Part shown: positions 26,252 to 34,152 of the stretch, in pieces
How positions within the stretch are numbered: position 1 is the first letter of the stretch
Layout of the letters: every line of letters starts with the position of its first letter
Assembly (NCBI RefSeq): GCF_000511955.1
Contig: NZ_AZSU01000004.1
Location: 5,512-69,511, forward strand
DNA length: 64,000 nt
Reading direction: 5' to 3'
DNA from: [Clostridium] ultunense DSM 10521
GTDB lineage: Bacteria > Bacillota > Clostridia > Tissierellales > Tepidimicrobiaceae
The notes under the pieces: model-generated
Told to the model about the DNA's origin: nothing
What the model saw: the letters and a program-made list of their open reading frames with translations, nothing else
Database searches by the model: none
Translations under genes and position numbers: made by a program

Positions 26252-26411
26252 TTTACTCAATTGACTGAGTACAATTTACAATGGACAATTAGTGGCAGTA
26301 TATAAATCCTGAATGGAAAGATTTATCTAGGAAGTTCTAAGGACAAGATTCTTCTCTGCGTTCAGAATGATAATGTCACATTGTTATATTATGTGTATAT
26401 TTTGATACTTT

Positions 26412-26441
26412 GGGTAATAATTAACTAATCATTATTAACCC
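26412..26441 (+). other. Hairpin just upstream of the flavoprotein RBS
   Basis: GGGTAATAAT (26412-26421) pairs with ATTATTAACCC (26431-26441) with one bulge, ending two bases before AAGGAGG. It could limit ribosome access or be an operator. The 26252-26411 stretch before it holds no gene; it contains an ACTCA/TGAGT inverted repeat and an ACAATTTACAATGGACAATT-like fragment. Confidence 0.45.
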
Positions 26442-26454
26442 AAGGAGGTACAGA

Positions 26455-27639
26455 ATGGAAAAAGTAAAATATTTGATTATAGGAAATGGAATAGCAGGAC
26501 TTTCAGCAGCTAAGGAAATAAGGAATAATGATAATCAAGGTAGCATCACTATGATTTCAAGCGAAGCATACCATACTTATTATAGAGTAAGATTAACTGA
26601 ATATCTATCAAAGGATTTCAGGGAGGAAGAACTTTTAGTAAATAAAGACAGTTGGTATGAGGAAAAGAATATTAAGGTGTTGTTAAATAAAATAGTTGAA
26701 AAAATAGATATAGATAATTCTAAAATAAGACTAGATGATGGTGTAGAAATAGGCTATGAAAAACTATTACTAGCTACTGGTAGCAGACCCTTTATACCTC
26801 CCATAGCGGGAAAGTTTAAGCAGGGAGTATTAGCATTGAGGACTTTAAGAGATTTAAGGTATATTCGAAATTATTTTGATAAATGTAAAAATATTACTGT
26901 AATAGGTGGTGGGCTTTTAGGATTAGAAGCAGCCTGGTCTTTAAAGAGATTAGGGAAAAATATCAGTATTGTTGAATTTGCCCCCTATTTATTGCCTAGG
27001 CAATTAGATGAAGAATTATCAAATAAATTAAAGGAAAAATTGGAGGAGGAAGGCTTTAAAATCTATCTATCTTCAGCAGCTGAAGAAATACTGGGGAAGG
27101 ATAGAGCTAATGGAATATTATTAAACAATGGCAAGGAACTTAAAACCGATGGGATACTGTTTTCAGTTGGCATAAGACCAAATGTAGATTTAATTAGAGA
27201 TACTAAGATAGAGTTTAATAAAGGAATAATCGTTGATAAAAATTTAAGAACAAATATAGAAAATATTTATGCAGCGGGAGACGTAGTCGAAATAGATGGC
27301 TCAGTAATAGGATTATGGACTTCGGCAAATGAGCAAGGAAAAGTGGCAGGCGCTAATATGTCAGGGAAGCTTTTAGAATATACTGAAGCAAAACTGTTCA
27401 CTTCCTTATTATTAGGAGATATTAAGCTGTTTTCAGTAGGAGAAATAAGAGAATTTGATAGATTCTTTGAATACAAAGATGAAAGTAAAGATATCCACCA
27501 TAAACTATTTACCACTAGAGGAAAACTTACCGGCGGTATACTATTTGGAGATACCAGAGATATGGGTAAGCTAAAAAGGTCAGTTACAGAGAAAATAGAT
27601 ATTAATTCTTATTTGGAAGACAATATACAGTTTAAATAG
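26455..27639 (+). CDS. NAD(P)/FAD oxidoreductase (NADH:rubredoxin reductase-like)
   Basis: 394 aa. FAD motif LIIGNGIAGLSAAKEI at the N-terminus, NAD motif ITVIGGGLLGLEAAWSL around residue 145-160, and NIYAAGDVVEI near residue 270. The short length and the sequence HTYYRVRLTEYLS fit clostridial NADH:rubredoxin oxidoreductase and nitrite-reductase-like flavoproteins. A role in oxygen or peroxide detoxification with rubredoxin is plausible, but no rubredoxin gene is in the window. Confidence 0.82.
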   Translation: MEKVKYLIIGNGIAGLSAAKEIRNNDNQGSITMISSEAYHTYYRVRLTEYLSKDFREEELLVNKDSWYEEKNIKVLLNKIVEKIDIDNSKIRLDDGVEIGYEKLLLATGSRPFIPPIAGKFKQGVLALRTLRDLRYIRNYFDKCKNITVIGGGLLGLEAAWSLKRLGKNISIVEFAPYLLPRQLDEELSNKLKEKLEEEGFKIYLSSAAEEILGKDRANGILLNNGKELKTDGILFSVGIRPNVDLIRDTKIEFNKGIIVDKNLRTNIENIYAAGDVVEIDGSVIGLWTSANEQGKVAGANMSGKLLEYTEAKLFTSLLLGDIKLFSVGEIREFDRFFEYKDESKDIHHKLFTTRGKLTGGILFGDTRDMGKLKRSVTEKIDINSYLEDNIQFK

Positions 27640-27645
27640 AATAAT

Positions 27646-27692
27646 ATCCATATTAAAAGTGTGACAGTAACTGTCACACTTTTAATATGGAT
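27646..27692. terminator. 47-nt perfect inverted repeat between convergent genes
   Basis: Two 23-bp arms (AAAAGTGTGACAGT and flanks) separated by a single A. It lies after the flavoprotein and after the small peptide gene on the other strand, so it probably ends both transcripts. The T-run is poor on both sides. The length and perfection exceed an ordinary terminator. Confidence 0.6.
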
Positions 27693-27738
27693 TAAATTAA
27701 TAGAGCTGTTAACTATAAGTATTGAAAATATCCCTAAA

Positions 27739-27867
27739 TTAAAATTCTTCAACTATAGAATCTCTTATTGGTCTTGGTGGAATATAATAACTACTAACAG
27801 ATACAGCAGCACTTAAGCAGGTGATTATAGTGATAGTTGATAATAATAAAGCAATTTTTTTCTTCAT
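27739..27867 (-). CDS. 42-aa exported pro-peptide, candidate signalling pheromone
   Basis: Starts MKKKIALLLSTITIITCLSA, a short positively charged and hydrophobic export signal. The rest, VSSYYIPPRPIRDSIVEEF, is a Pro/Arg-containing tail. The ATG is 8 bp after the stop of the HTH-TPR regulator, and its RBS GGGAGG is embedded in that gene's last codons, so the two are translationally coupled. Size, export signal and position match pro-peptides of RRNPP systems (Phr, PapR, NprX types). No mature sequence can be fixed from the DNA. Confidence 0.65.
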   Translation of the reverse strand: MKKKIALLLSTITIITCLSAAVSVSSYYIPPRPIRDSIVEEF

Positions 27868-27875
27868 AGCTATTT

Positions 27876-29189
27876 TTACACCTCCCTGTTTAATAAGTTT
27901 TCAATTAAATTTTTTGTTTCTAAATTATCGTTTTGCTCTATAAAATTGTAAAGAATTTTTAATATAATAGCAAAATCTTTAGTCATTTCTATATTATAAA
28001 TTTGAGTTCTATAGTTTTTTGCTAAAAGATTAATTTTATCAATTTGTTCTGTTTCTATATAGAAATCCATCAGTTTTAAAAAAATATCTTGAAATGAATT
28101 AATCTCTTCATTATTTTTTGATAATTCAAGAGCCTTATTTAGGTATTTTTCATAAGAATCATATTCCTCTAAAAAATAATATATCTCGGATAAACCAAAT
28201 AGAATTTCAGGTAGGTATGAGGAGTCTTTATCTATAATTTCTAGATAATCTATTACTTTAACATGGTATTTTTCTACTTCTTCTCTACACTCCTTATGGG
28301 TATAGGTTTGCATTATGTTTATATATATTAAACACATTTCTTCAGGATCATCAAAATCTTCAATTATTTTTAATAGTTTATTATAATTTCTTAATGCACC
28401 ATCATAATTTTCTATCTGGGAATTACAAATTCCTTCCAACATTAATATTCTTTTAATTTCACGATAGTTTTCGTCATATATATAGTATTTAGCATATATT
28501 AATTGTTCTAAACATTTACTATAATCCTTTTTATGATAATAAGCTAGTCCACTATTATAATAAAAAATGCCTTTATATTTATAAGGAATGTCATCCTGAG
28601 TCGATAGGGCAAAATTACATAATCTAATAGCCTCATCAAATTTTTCAGTTACAATACAATTATAGACCAGTTTCAAGATAATCTTGTAACGTTCCTTCAT
28701 ATATGGGTATTCGTAGGAAACCTCTAAAGATTTTAGATAATAATAGTATTCCTTATTTGAATCTTTAGCATTATAATAAATATCTCCTAACAATTCATAG
28801 GCTTTAACCTTTTTATCGATAAAATTCCATTTATTTAGGAAAGTTTCAATTTCATTTAATTCTTCTATATTGAATTCATAGTTTTTTTCAATTAAGTGAT
28901 GCTTAATTTTATCAATATACACATTAGCCCGTTTCCTTGCTTCGTATCTATCTGGATTGAGAATATCTTCCGGTTGAATATATATGTCCATACCCTTCTC
29001 GTGAATAATTTTATTTATATTTTTTGAAATAATATTAGCAACGTTATAATATATAGGCGTTCTATCATTTTCTATAAGACTTATTAAATTTCTAGTAATT
29101 TGGTCACCAGCCAATTGGTATTGTCTTAAATTTAAATCTTTCCGTATTTTTTTTAAATTTTCACCTATGGTAATCTTATCTTCTTCCAT
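27876..29189 (-). CDS. HTH-TPR regulator (RRNPP-like)
   Basis: 437 aa from the ATG at 29189; a TTG three codons earlier (29198) is the alternative start. N-terminal XRE-type HTH (IGENLKKIRKDLNLRQYQLA, ITRNLISLIENDRTP), then about 330 residues of tetratricopeptide-like helix pairs (AYELLGDIYYNAKDSNKEYY, GIFYYNSGLAYYHKKDYSKC). This is the architecture of peptide-sensing PlcR/NprR/Rgg-type regulators. A small exported peptide gene follows in the same transcript. A promoter and a 23-nt palindrome lie upstream. Confidence 0.85.
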   Translation of the reverse strand: MEEDKITIGENLKKIRKDLNLRQYQLAGDQITRNLISLIENDRTPIYYNVANIISKNINKIIHEKGMDIYIQPEDILNPDRYEARKRANVYIDKIKHHLIEKNYEFNIEELNEIETFLNKWNFIDKKVKAYELLGDIYYNAKDSNKEYYYYLKSLEVSYEYPYMKERYKIILKLVYNCIVTEKFDEAIRLCNFALSTQDDIPYKYKGIFYYNSGLAYYHKKDYSKCLEQLIYAKYYIYDENYREIKRILMLEGICNSQIENYDGALRNYNKLLKIIEDFDDPEEMCLIYINIMQTYTHKECREEVEKYHVKVIDYLEIIDKDSSYLPEILFGLSEIYYFLEEYDSYEKYLNKALELSKNNEEINSFQDIFLKLMDFYIETEQIDKINLLAKNYRTQIYNIEMTKDFAIILKILYNFIEQNDNLETKNLIENLLNREV

Positions 29190-29226
29190 ATTCTCCAACC
29201 TTTATAATATATTTTCATTGAATAAA

Positions 29227-29255
29227 ATTATATCATATAAATCAATTTAAGTAAA
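29227..29255 (-). promoter_or_regulatory. Promoter of the HTH-TPR regulator
   Basis: On the minus strand TTTACT (29255-29250) and TATAAT (29232-29227) with a 17-bp spacer, about 35 bp before the regulator start. Confidence 0.65.
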
Positions 29256-29275
29256 TATATTTACATATGATTATA

Positions 29276-29306
29276 TTGTGATATACTTATAGTATAAGTA
29301 TATAAT
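29276..29306 (+). promoter_or_regulatory. Perfect palindrome overlapping a plus-strand promoter
   Basis: ATATACTTATA-G-TATAAGTATAT (29281-29303) is a perfect 11+1+11 palindrome. It covers the spacer and most of the -10 TATAAT (29301-29306) of a promoter whose weak -35 is TTGTGA (29276-29281, spacer 19). Transcription would start near 29313. It lies between the divergent regulator and the structured RNA, so it is the best operator candidate for the HTH-TPR protein. Confidence 0.6.
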
Positions 29307-29313
29307 TTTAATG

Positions 29314-29379
29314 ATGTACCAGGGATGGTCTAGATTGTGTGTTGGGTCTTTATGGGGTAAGGACTATTTCCTGGTACAT
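29314..29379 (+). ncRNA. Structured 5' RNA between HTH-TPR regulator and gntR
   Basis: ATGTACCAGG (29314-29323) and CCTGGTACAT (29370-29379) form a perfect 10-bp closing stem. Inside, ATGGTC (29325-29330) pairs with GGACTAT (29362-29367, one G-U), and CTTTA pairs with TAAGG around a TGGGG loop. The predicted transcription start falls on its first base. No T-run follows, so it is a leader or processed RNA rather than a terminator. No known riboswitch class recognised. Confidence 0.5.
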
Positions 29380-29467
29380 TTATGCAAAAATAATTAATCG
29401 CAATTTATGCAATTGCAGAATCCGTATTATATTGATATGATAGTAGTAAATAATTGAATGAGGGGTT

Positions 29468-30112
29468 ATGATTGTGAGCAAGAAAATAAAAACAGAGGAA
29501 ATTTATGCCATTTTAAAAAGAAGAATTATTGAGTTAGATTATGAACCAGGAGAAGTTCTTAATGAAGTAGATATAGCTGATGAATTTAATATCAGTAGAA
29601 CACCAATAAGGAAGATTTTTCAACAATTAAATACAGATAAATTACTTAATATAATACCCAGGTTTGGTGCCCAAGTAGCACCTATTGATTTTATGTATAT
29701 GAAATCAGTCTTTGAGGTAACTCGAATTCTTGATCCTTTTGCGGCAAGATTAGCAATAGATAGAATTACCGATGAACAGCTGAAAGAGTTAGAAACTATA
29801 GTTGAGAGACTTGAGACTTATGACATCACTGCAGATTATCAAAAAGCAATTATTGATGATCAAAGATTTCATGATATTATATTTTTAAGTAGTGGCAATC
29901 CATGTTTGCAAGAAGTCCTTCTTAGTCTACATAGTCATACTGAAAGATTATGGCATTACTCTCAACGCTATTTTGATTCTATGGATTTGTTTACCGATAG
30001 TTTAGGCAATGTTTTAAAGGCTATAAAAGAGAAAAATATGGATAAAGCAGAAAGATATACAAGAGAACATATAGATGCTTTTGTGGACAAAATAAAACAA
30101 GAATTGCTTTAG
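29468..30112 (+). CDS. GntR/FadR-family regulator with FCD domain
   Basis: 214 aa from ATG; a GTG at 29474 has better spacing to GAGGGG and may be the true start. Winged helix: LNEVDIADEFNISRTPIRKI and LNIIPRFGAQVAP. The FCD ligand domain follows, with DDQRFHDIIF and LHSHTERLWHYSQRYFD holding the usual metal/ligand histidines. A monocistronic gene behind the structured 5' RNA and ending in a strong terminator. The effector is unknown. Confidence 0.87.
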   Translation: MIVSKKIKTEEIYAILKRRIIELDYEPGEVLNEVDIADEFNISRTPIRKIFQQLNTDKLLNIIPRFGAQVAPIDFMYMKSVFEVTRILDPFAARLAIDRITDEQLKELETIVERLETYDITADYQKAIIDDQRFHDIIFLSSGNPCLQEVLLSLHSHTERLWHYSQRYFDSMDLFTDSLGNVLKAIKEKNMDKAERYTREHIDAFVDKIKQELL

Positions 30113-30139
30113 TTTTGGCTAAAGTTCAGTGAAGAAGCA

Positions 30140-30174
30140 GCCTTAAAGTTTATCAAATACTTTAAGGCTTTTTT
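30140..30174 (+). terminator. gntR terminator
   Basis: GCCTTAAAGT (30140-30149) pairs with ACTTTAAGGC (30159-30168), followed by TTTTTTA. Confidence 0.9.
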
Positions 30175-30212
30175 ATTAATTATAAATTCTAACAATACTT
30201 TTTTAAAACAAC

Positions 30213-30241
30213 TTGACTTTCTCCAATTAAAGCTATAAAAT
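30213..30241 (+). promoter_or_regulatory. Promoter of threonine operon
   Basis: TTGACT (30213-30218) and TAAAAT (30236-30241), spacer 17, just before the T-box leader. Confidence 0.65.
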
Positions 30242-30244
30242 ATT

Positions 30245-30468
30245 CCAAAGCGTAGAATAGGACGAGTAAATTTTTTAAGGTCAACAGAGATAGAAGTTCA
30301 TAGGCTGAGAAACTTCTTTGATACACTAAATTGAAAACCCCCTAGGAGCTCAATCCTGAATTCTAGTAAGGATTTGCGTTGGCTTACGTTACAGCTATTA
30401 AATAATATTTATTTGTTATTAGGTGGAAACGAGAAAAACACTCGTCCTATTAAGGACGAGTGTTTTTA
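30245..30468 (+). promoter_or_regulatory. T-box leader of the threonine operon
   Basis: Stem I hallmarks: AGTA (30265-30268), AGAGA, and the distal stem AGAAGTT/AACTTCT enclosing GGCTGAGA. The antiterminator is TAGG + CGAG (30420-30433) pairing with CTCG + CCTA (30441-30449), with the bulge TGGAAA that contacts the tRNA acceptor end. It competes with a perfect 15-bp terminator (30434-30467). A Thr codon ACC at 30337-30339 follows GAA and is the best specifier; ACA/ACT near 30323-30327 is the alternative. Expected to respond to uncharged tRNA-Thr. Confidence 0.85.
30434..30467 (+). terminator. T-box conditional terminator
   Basis: 15-bp perfect stem AAAAACACTCGTCCT/AGGACGAGTGTTTTT with loop ATTA. 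Mutually exclusive with the antiterminator. Confidence 0.9.
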
Positions 30469-30572
30469 TAACGAATGGGAAAGTTCTTAGATAAAGATAT
30501 TAGTTAATATGGACTTTCCGTATATGAGTTTCAAGAAAAGCTACCCTGTTATGTTTTGTAGGAGCTTTTCTT
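30468..30572 (+). repeat. Structured repeat element A, copy 2
   Basis: Starts ATAACGAAT directly in the T-run of the T-box terminator. Stem 1 GGAAAGT/ACTTTCC, linker GAGTTTC, and stem 2 AAGAAAAGCT (30533-30542) with AGCTTTTCTT (30563-30572). In the upper part of stem 2, copy 1 has TTCT/AGAA and copy 2 has CCT/AGG, so pairing is kept while bases change. It ends 23 bp before lysC and so lies in the thr leader. Confidence 0.7.
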
Positions 30573-30595
30573 AAATTAGTATAGGAGGGATATAT

Positions 30596-31930
30596 ATGGT
30601 AGAAGATATAATAGTGGCAAAATTTGGAGGAAGCTCTTTAGCTAATGGGACTCAATTTGCTAAGGTTAAAGAAATTGTAACATCAGATAGCAGGAGAAGA
30701 TACATAATACCTTCAGCACCGGGAAAAAGAAATTCAAAGGATCATAAAGTTACTGATTTACTATATATGTGCCACCAGCTTGCATCTCATGGATTAAATT
30801 TTGATGAAGTTTATAATATAATTGAAAACAGATTTTTAGATATATGTAGAGATTTAAAATTAGAAATAAAGATAGATAAGATATTGGCAGAGATTAAGGA
30901 AGAAATAAAAGATGGTGCTTCTAAAGACTACTGTGGGAGTCGCGGAGAATACCTTAATGGCATTATATTATCTGAATATCTTGGCTTTCAATTTATAGAC
31001 CCTAAGGAAATTATATTATTTGATGAAAATGGAGAATTTGATGAAAAAAGGACGGAAATACAGGTAAAGGAAACTTTAAAAGAAACCACTTATGCTGTGA
31101 TTCCAGGATTCTATGGTGGCAAACCCAATGGTGAAATAAAGACCTTTTCAAGAGGAGGTTCAGATATTACCGGTTCTATTATTGCCAATGCAGTAAAATC
31201 TAAACTCTATGAAAACTGGACAGATGTATCAGGATTTTTGATGGCAGATCCCCATATAGTAAAAAGTCCTAAGACAATCGAAAAGATTACATATAAGGAG
31301 CTTAGGGAACTTTCCTATATGGGGGCTCCAGTCCTTCACGGAGAGGCTATTTTTCCTATAAAAAACTCAGGAATACCAATAAGTATTAAAAATACCAATT
31401 TTCCAGAGGAACCTGGAACTATGATTTTAGATGATTTTTCAGAGGTAAGTTATGTTGGAACTATAACAGGAATTGCGGGAAAAAAGAACTTTACAGCCAT
31501 ATCTGTAGAAAAGACATTAATGAGTATGGACAAGGGTTTTTATAGAAAACTTGTATCCGTATTTGAAACTAATAATGTGTCTATTGAGCATATGCCTTCC
31601 AGTATAGACTCAGTTACGGTAATAGCAGCTAATTCGGAAATAGGATCTAAATTAAATAAGGTAGTGGAAGAAATACGGATTTATTGCAATCCAGACAATA
31701 TAGTTTGTTATACAGATATGGCCCTTATTGCAGTAGTAGGCAGAGGGATGATAAAGACAAGGGGAATATCTGCAAAAATATTTATGGCTTTAGCTCAGGC
31801 CAAGATAAACATAAGGATGATTACTCAAGGGTCTAGTGAATTAAATATAATAATTGGCATCAAAAATGGTGATTTTGAAAAGGCTATAAAATCTATATAT
31901 GATGCTTTTAACAAAAATGGAGGGATATAA
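30596..31930 (+). CDS. lysC: Aspartate kinase
   Basis: 444 aa. AKFGGSSLANG at the N-terminus, FSRGGSDITG in the kinase domain and two C-terminal ACT domains (AVVGRGMIKTRGISAKIFMA in the second). It phosphorylates aspartate as the first step to threonine. Clusters with the four following thr genes under one T-box, so the isozyme is probably threonine-dedicated. RBS GGAGGGA. Confidence 0.92.
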   Translation: MVEDIIVAKFGGSSLANGTQFAKVKEIVTSDSRRRYIIPSAPGKRNSKDHKVTDLLYMCHQLASHGLNFDEVYNIIENRFLDICRDLKLEIKIDKILAEIKEEIKDGASKDYCGSRGEYLNGIILSEYLGFQFIDPKEIILFDENGEFDEKRTEIQVKETLKETTYAVIPGFYGGKPNGEIKTFSRGGSDITGSIIANAVKSKLYENWTDVSGFLMADPHIVKSPKTIEKITYKELRELSYMGAPVLHGEAIFPIKNSGIPISIKNTNFPEEPGTMILDDFSEVSYVGTITGIAGKKNFTAISVEKTLMSMDKGFYRKLVSVFETNNVSIEHMPSSIDSVTVIAANSEIGSKLNKVVEEIRIYCNPDNIVCYTDMALIAVVGRGMIKTRGISAKIFMALAQAKINIRMITQGSSELNIIIGIKNGDFEKAIKSIYDAFNKNGGI

Positions 31931-31931
31931 T

Positions 31932-32915
31932 GTGAGAAAATTTAATATTGCAGTTATAGGGGCTACAGGATTAGTAGGAAGCACTATACTTAAACTATTG
32001 GAAGAAAGGAATTTTCCCATTGATAATTTATTCCTATTTTCTTCTAGAAGATCTGCAGGAAACAAATTAAAATTTGAAGAAAAAGAATATATAGTAGAAG
32101 AATTAGAAAAAAAATCTTTTAACAGGGATATAGACATAGCGTTTTTTGCTGCCGGAGGGACTGTCAGCAATAGGTTTGTTCCTATTGCAGTCAAAAAAGG
32201 AATACAAGTAATTGATAATAGTAGCGTATTTAGAATGGACAAGGATACTCCCCTTGTAGTACCTGAGGTCAACCCGGAAGATATAAAATTTAATAGGGGG
32301 ATAATAGCAAACCCCAATTGTTCGACAATACAATCCGTACTCCCCCTTAAACCTATATACGATAAATATGGGATAAAAAGAGTCATATACTCAACATATC
32401 AATCGGTATCAGGATCAGGATTAGGAGGAATTAAAGATTTAGAAGAAGGAAATATTGAATTTTATCCTTATCAAATTCAAAACAATGTATTTCCCCATAT
32501 AGATGATTTTTTAGACAATGGTTATACGAAAGAAGAGATGAAGATGATAGATGAAACTAAAAAGATATTAAAAGATGATAATATTGGAATAACAGCTACT
32601 ACAGTAAGGGTACCAGTAAAATATGGCCATAGTATTTCTATAAATGTTGAATTAGAAAAACCTTTTAAATTGGAAGAACTAAAGAAGGATTTAGAGGATT
32701 TTGATGGAATAGTAGTAAAGGATGACATAAAAAACAATATTTTTCCTATGGCAATAGATGTTGAAGGCAAGGATAAGGTGTATGTAGGTAGAATAAGGAG
32801 GGATTTTAGCTTAGATAATGGCCTTAATATTTGGGTAGTGGCAGACAATATTCGAAAGGGAGCAGCTACTAATGCAGTACAAATAGCAGAGTTGGTAACT
32901 GACAAATTTGAATAG
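31932..32915 (+). CDS. asd: Aspartate-semialdehyde dehydrogenase
   Basis: 327 aa from the GTG at 31932 with GGAGGG seven bases before; the upstream in-frame ATG lies inside lysC. NADP motif AVIGATGLVGS, catalytic Cys in IANPNCSTIQ, and substrate motif YQSVSGSGLGG. Converts aspartyl phosphate to the semialdehyde. One base after the lysC stop. Confidence 0.93.
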   Translation: MRKFNIAVIGATGLVGSTILKLLEERNFPIDNLFLFSSRRSAGNKLKFEEKEYIVEELEKKSFNRDIDIAFFAAGGTVSNRFVPIAVKKGIQVIDNSSVFRMDKDTPLVVPEVNPEDIKFNRGIIANPNCSTIQSVLPLKPIYDKYGIKRVIYSTYQSVSGSGLGGIKDLEEGNIEFYPYQIQNNVFPHIDDFLDNGYTKEEMKMIDETKKILKDDNIGITATTVRVPVKYGHSISINVELEKPFKLEELKKDLEDFDGIVVKDDIKNNIFPMAIDVEGKDKVYVGRIRRDFSLDNGLNIWVVADNIRKGAATNAVQIAELVTDKFE

Positions 32916-32926
32916 GAGGAAAGAAA

Positions 32927-34138
32927 ATGTTAAATATTGGTCTTCTAGGCCTTGGAACAGTAGGACAAGGAGTAGTAGAGATAATTTCCAAGAGGAAAAA
33001 AGAATTGGAAGAATTACTGAATAAGAAAATAAGAATCAAAAAAATATTAGTTAAAAATATGGATAAAAAAAGAAATATAATCCTTCCAGAGGATATTCTT
33101 ACAGATAATTTTAATGATATTATAGAAGACGATGAAATTCAATTGATTATAGAAGCCACCAGTAGTTTAGGGGAAGGTTATAGATATGTTAAGGAAGGAT
33201 TAGAAAGGGGAAAACATGTAGTTACAGCTAATAAGGCCATAGTGTCCAGATATTTTGAGGAATTAACAGCTTTAGCTTTAGAAAATAGGGTAGCCTTCTT
33301 ATACGAAGCCAGTGTAGCAGGTGGAATACCTATATTAAAGCCTTTAAAAGAACATATTCCTCTAAATAGGATAAATGAAATACAGGGGATTTTAAATGGA
33401 ACTTGTAATTATATACTTACCAAAATGTTTGAGGATGATTTAGATTATGATGAAGCCTTAAAGATTGCCCAAGATTTAGGTTATGCAGAATCAGATCCAG
33501 TGGCAGATGTAGAAGGTTACGATACCTTGAGAAAATTAAGGATATTGAGCAGCTTAGGACTTCAAAGGAAAATTCTAGAAGATGATATCCTTTTAGAAGG
33601 AATAGATAATATCAAATCTTTTGACATAGAACAAATAAAAAAGCTAAATAGTGTCATAAAATTAATAGGTGAAGCCAAACATTATGAAGATGGATATGTG
33701 GCAATTGTTTTGCCAACAATTGTGGCAAAAGATACTTATTTTTCTACTATTAATGGAGCTTTTAACTCCATATCCTTTAAAGGAGACAATGTAGGAGAAT
33801 TGAAATTCTATGGACCAGGGGCAGGAAAGCTCCCTACAGCAAATGCTATATTAACAGATGTATTAGACATAGGATTGAATACCTATAGAAATAAAAATCT
33901 CCTAGGAAAAAAGAGGCTTAAAAACTATAATTACAGCATGAAAGGAAGATTTTACCTGAGGATTCCAAAAATGGATTGGAAAGTGGAAAGAGGATTAGAA
34001 GAGATAACAGAAGAAATTTTAGGACAGAACAAATACATAGGAATAAAAACCAAGGAAATAGAATTAGAAAGAATTTATGGAATCATCAGAACATTAAATA
34101 TTAAGAAAAAAGAGTATTTCTTAGGAAGATTTCTTTAG
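32927..34138 (+). CDS. hom: Homoserine dehydrogenase
   Basis: 403 aa. NAD(P) motif GLLGLGTVGQGVVE, VTANKAIVSRY, the catalytic Lys region and GILNGTCNYILTKM, and YAESDPVADVEGYD. The C-terminal ~85 residues could be a degenerate ACT-like domain. Reduces aspartate semialdehyde to homoserine. Eleven bases after asd with RBS GGAGGA. Confidence 0.92.
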   Translation: MLNIGLLGLGTVGQGVVEIISKRKKELEELLNKKIRIKKILVKNMDKKRNIILPEDILTDNFNDIIEDDEIQLIIEATSSLGEGYRYVKEGLERGKHVVTANKAIVSRYFEELTALALENRVAFLYEASVAGGIPILKPLKEHIPLNRINEIQGILNGTCNYILTKMFEDDLDYDEALKIAQDLGYAESDPVADVEGYDTLRKLRILSSLGLQRKILEDDILLEGIDNIKSFDIEQIKKLNSVIKLIGEAKHYEDGYVAIVLPTIVAKDTYFSTINGAFNSISFKGDNVGELKFYGPGAGKLPTANAILTDVLDIGLNTYRNKNLLGKKRLKNYNYSMKGRFYLRIPKMDWKVERGLEEITEEILGQNKYIGIKTKEIELERIYGIIRTLNIKKKEYFLGRFL

Positions 34139-34152
34139 TAGAGGTGAAGAAT

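Noticed and set aside
29311-29397. 28-codon ORF (MMYQGWSRLCVG...) inside the structured RNA
   Set aside because: Leaderless with no RBS, and its codons coincide with the stem; the RNA fold explains the sequence better. Worth revisiting if ribosome profiling shows a signal.
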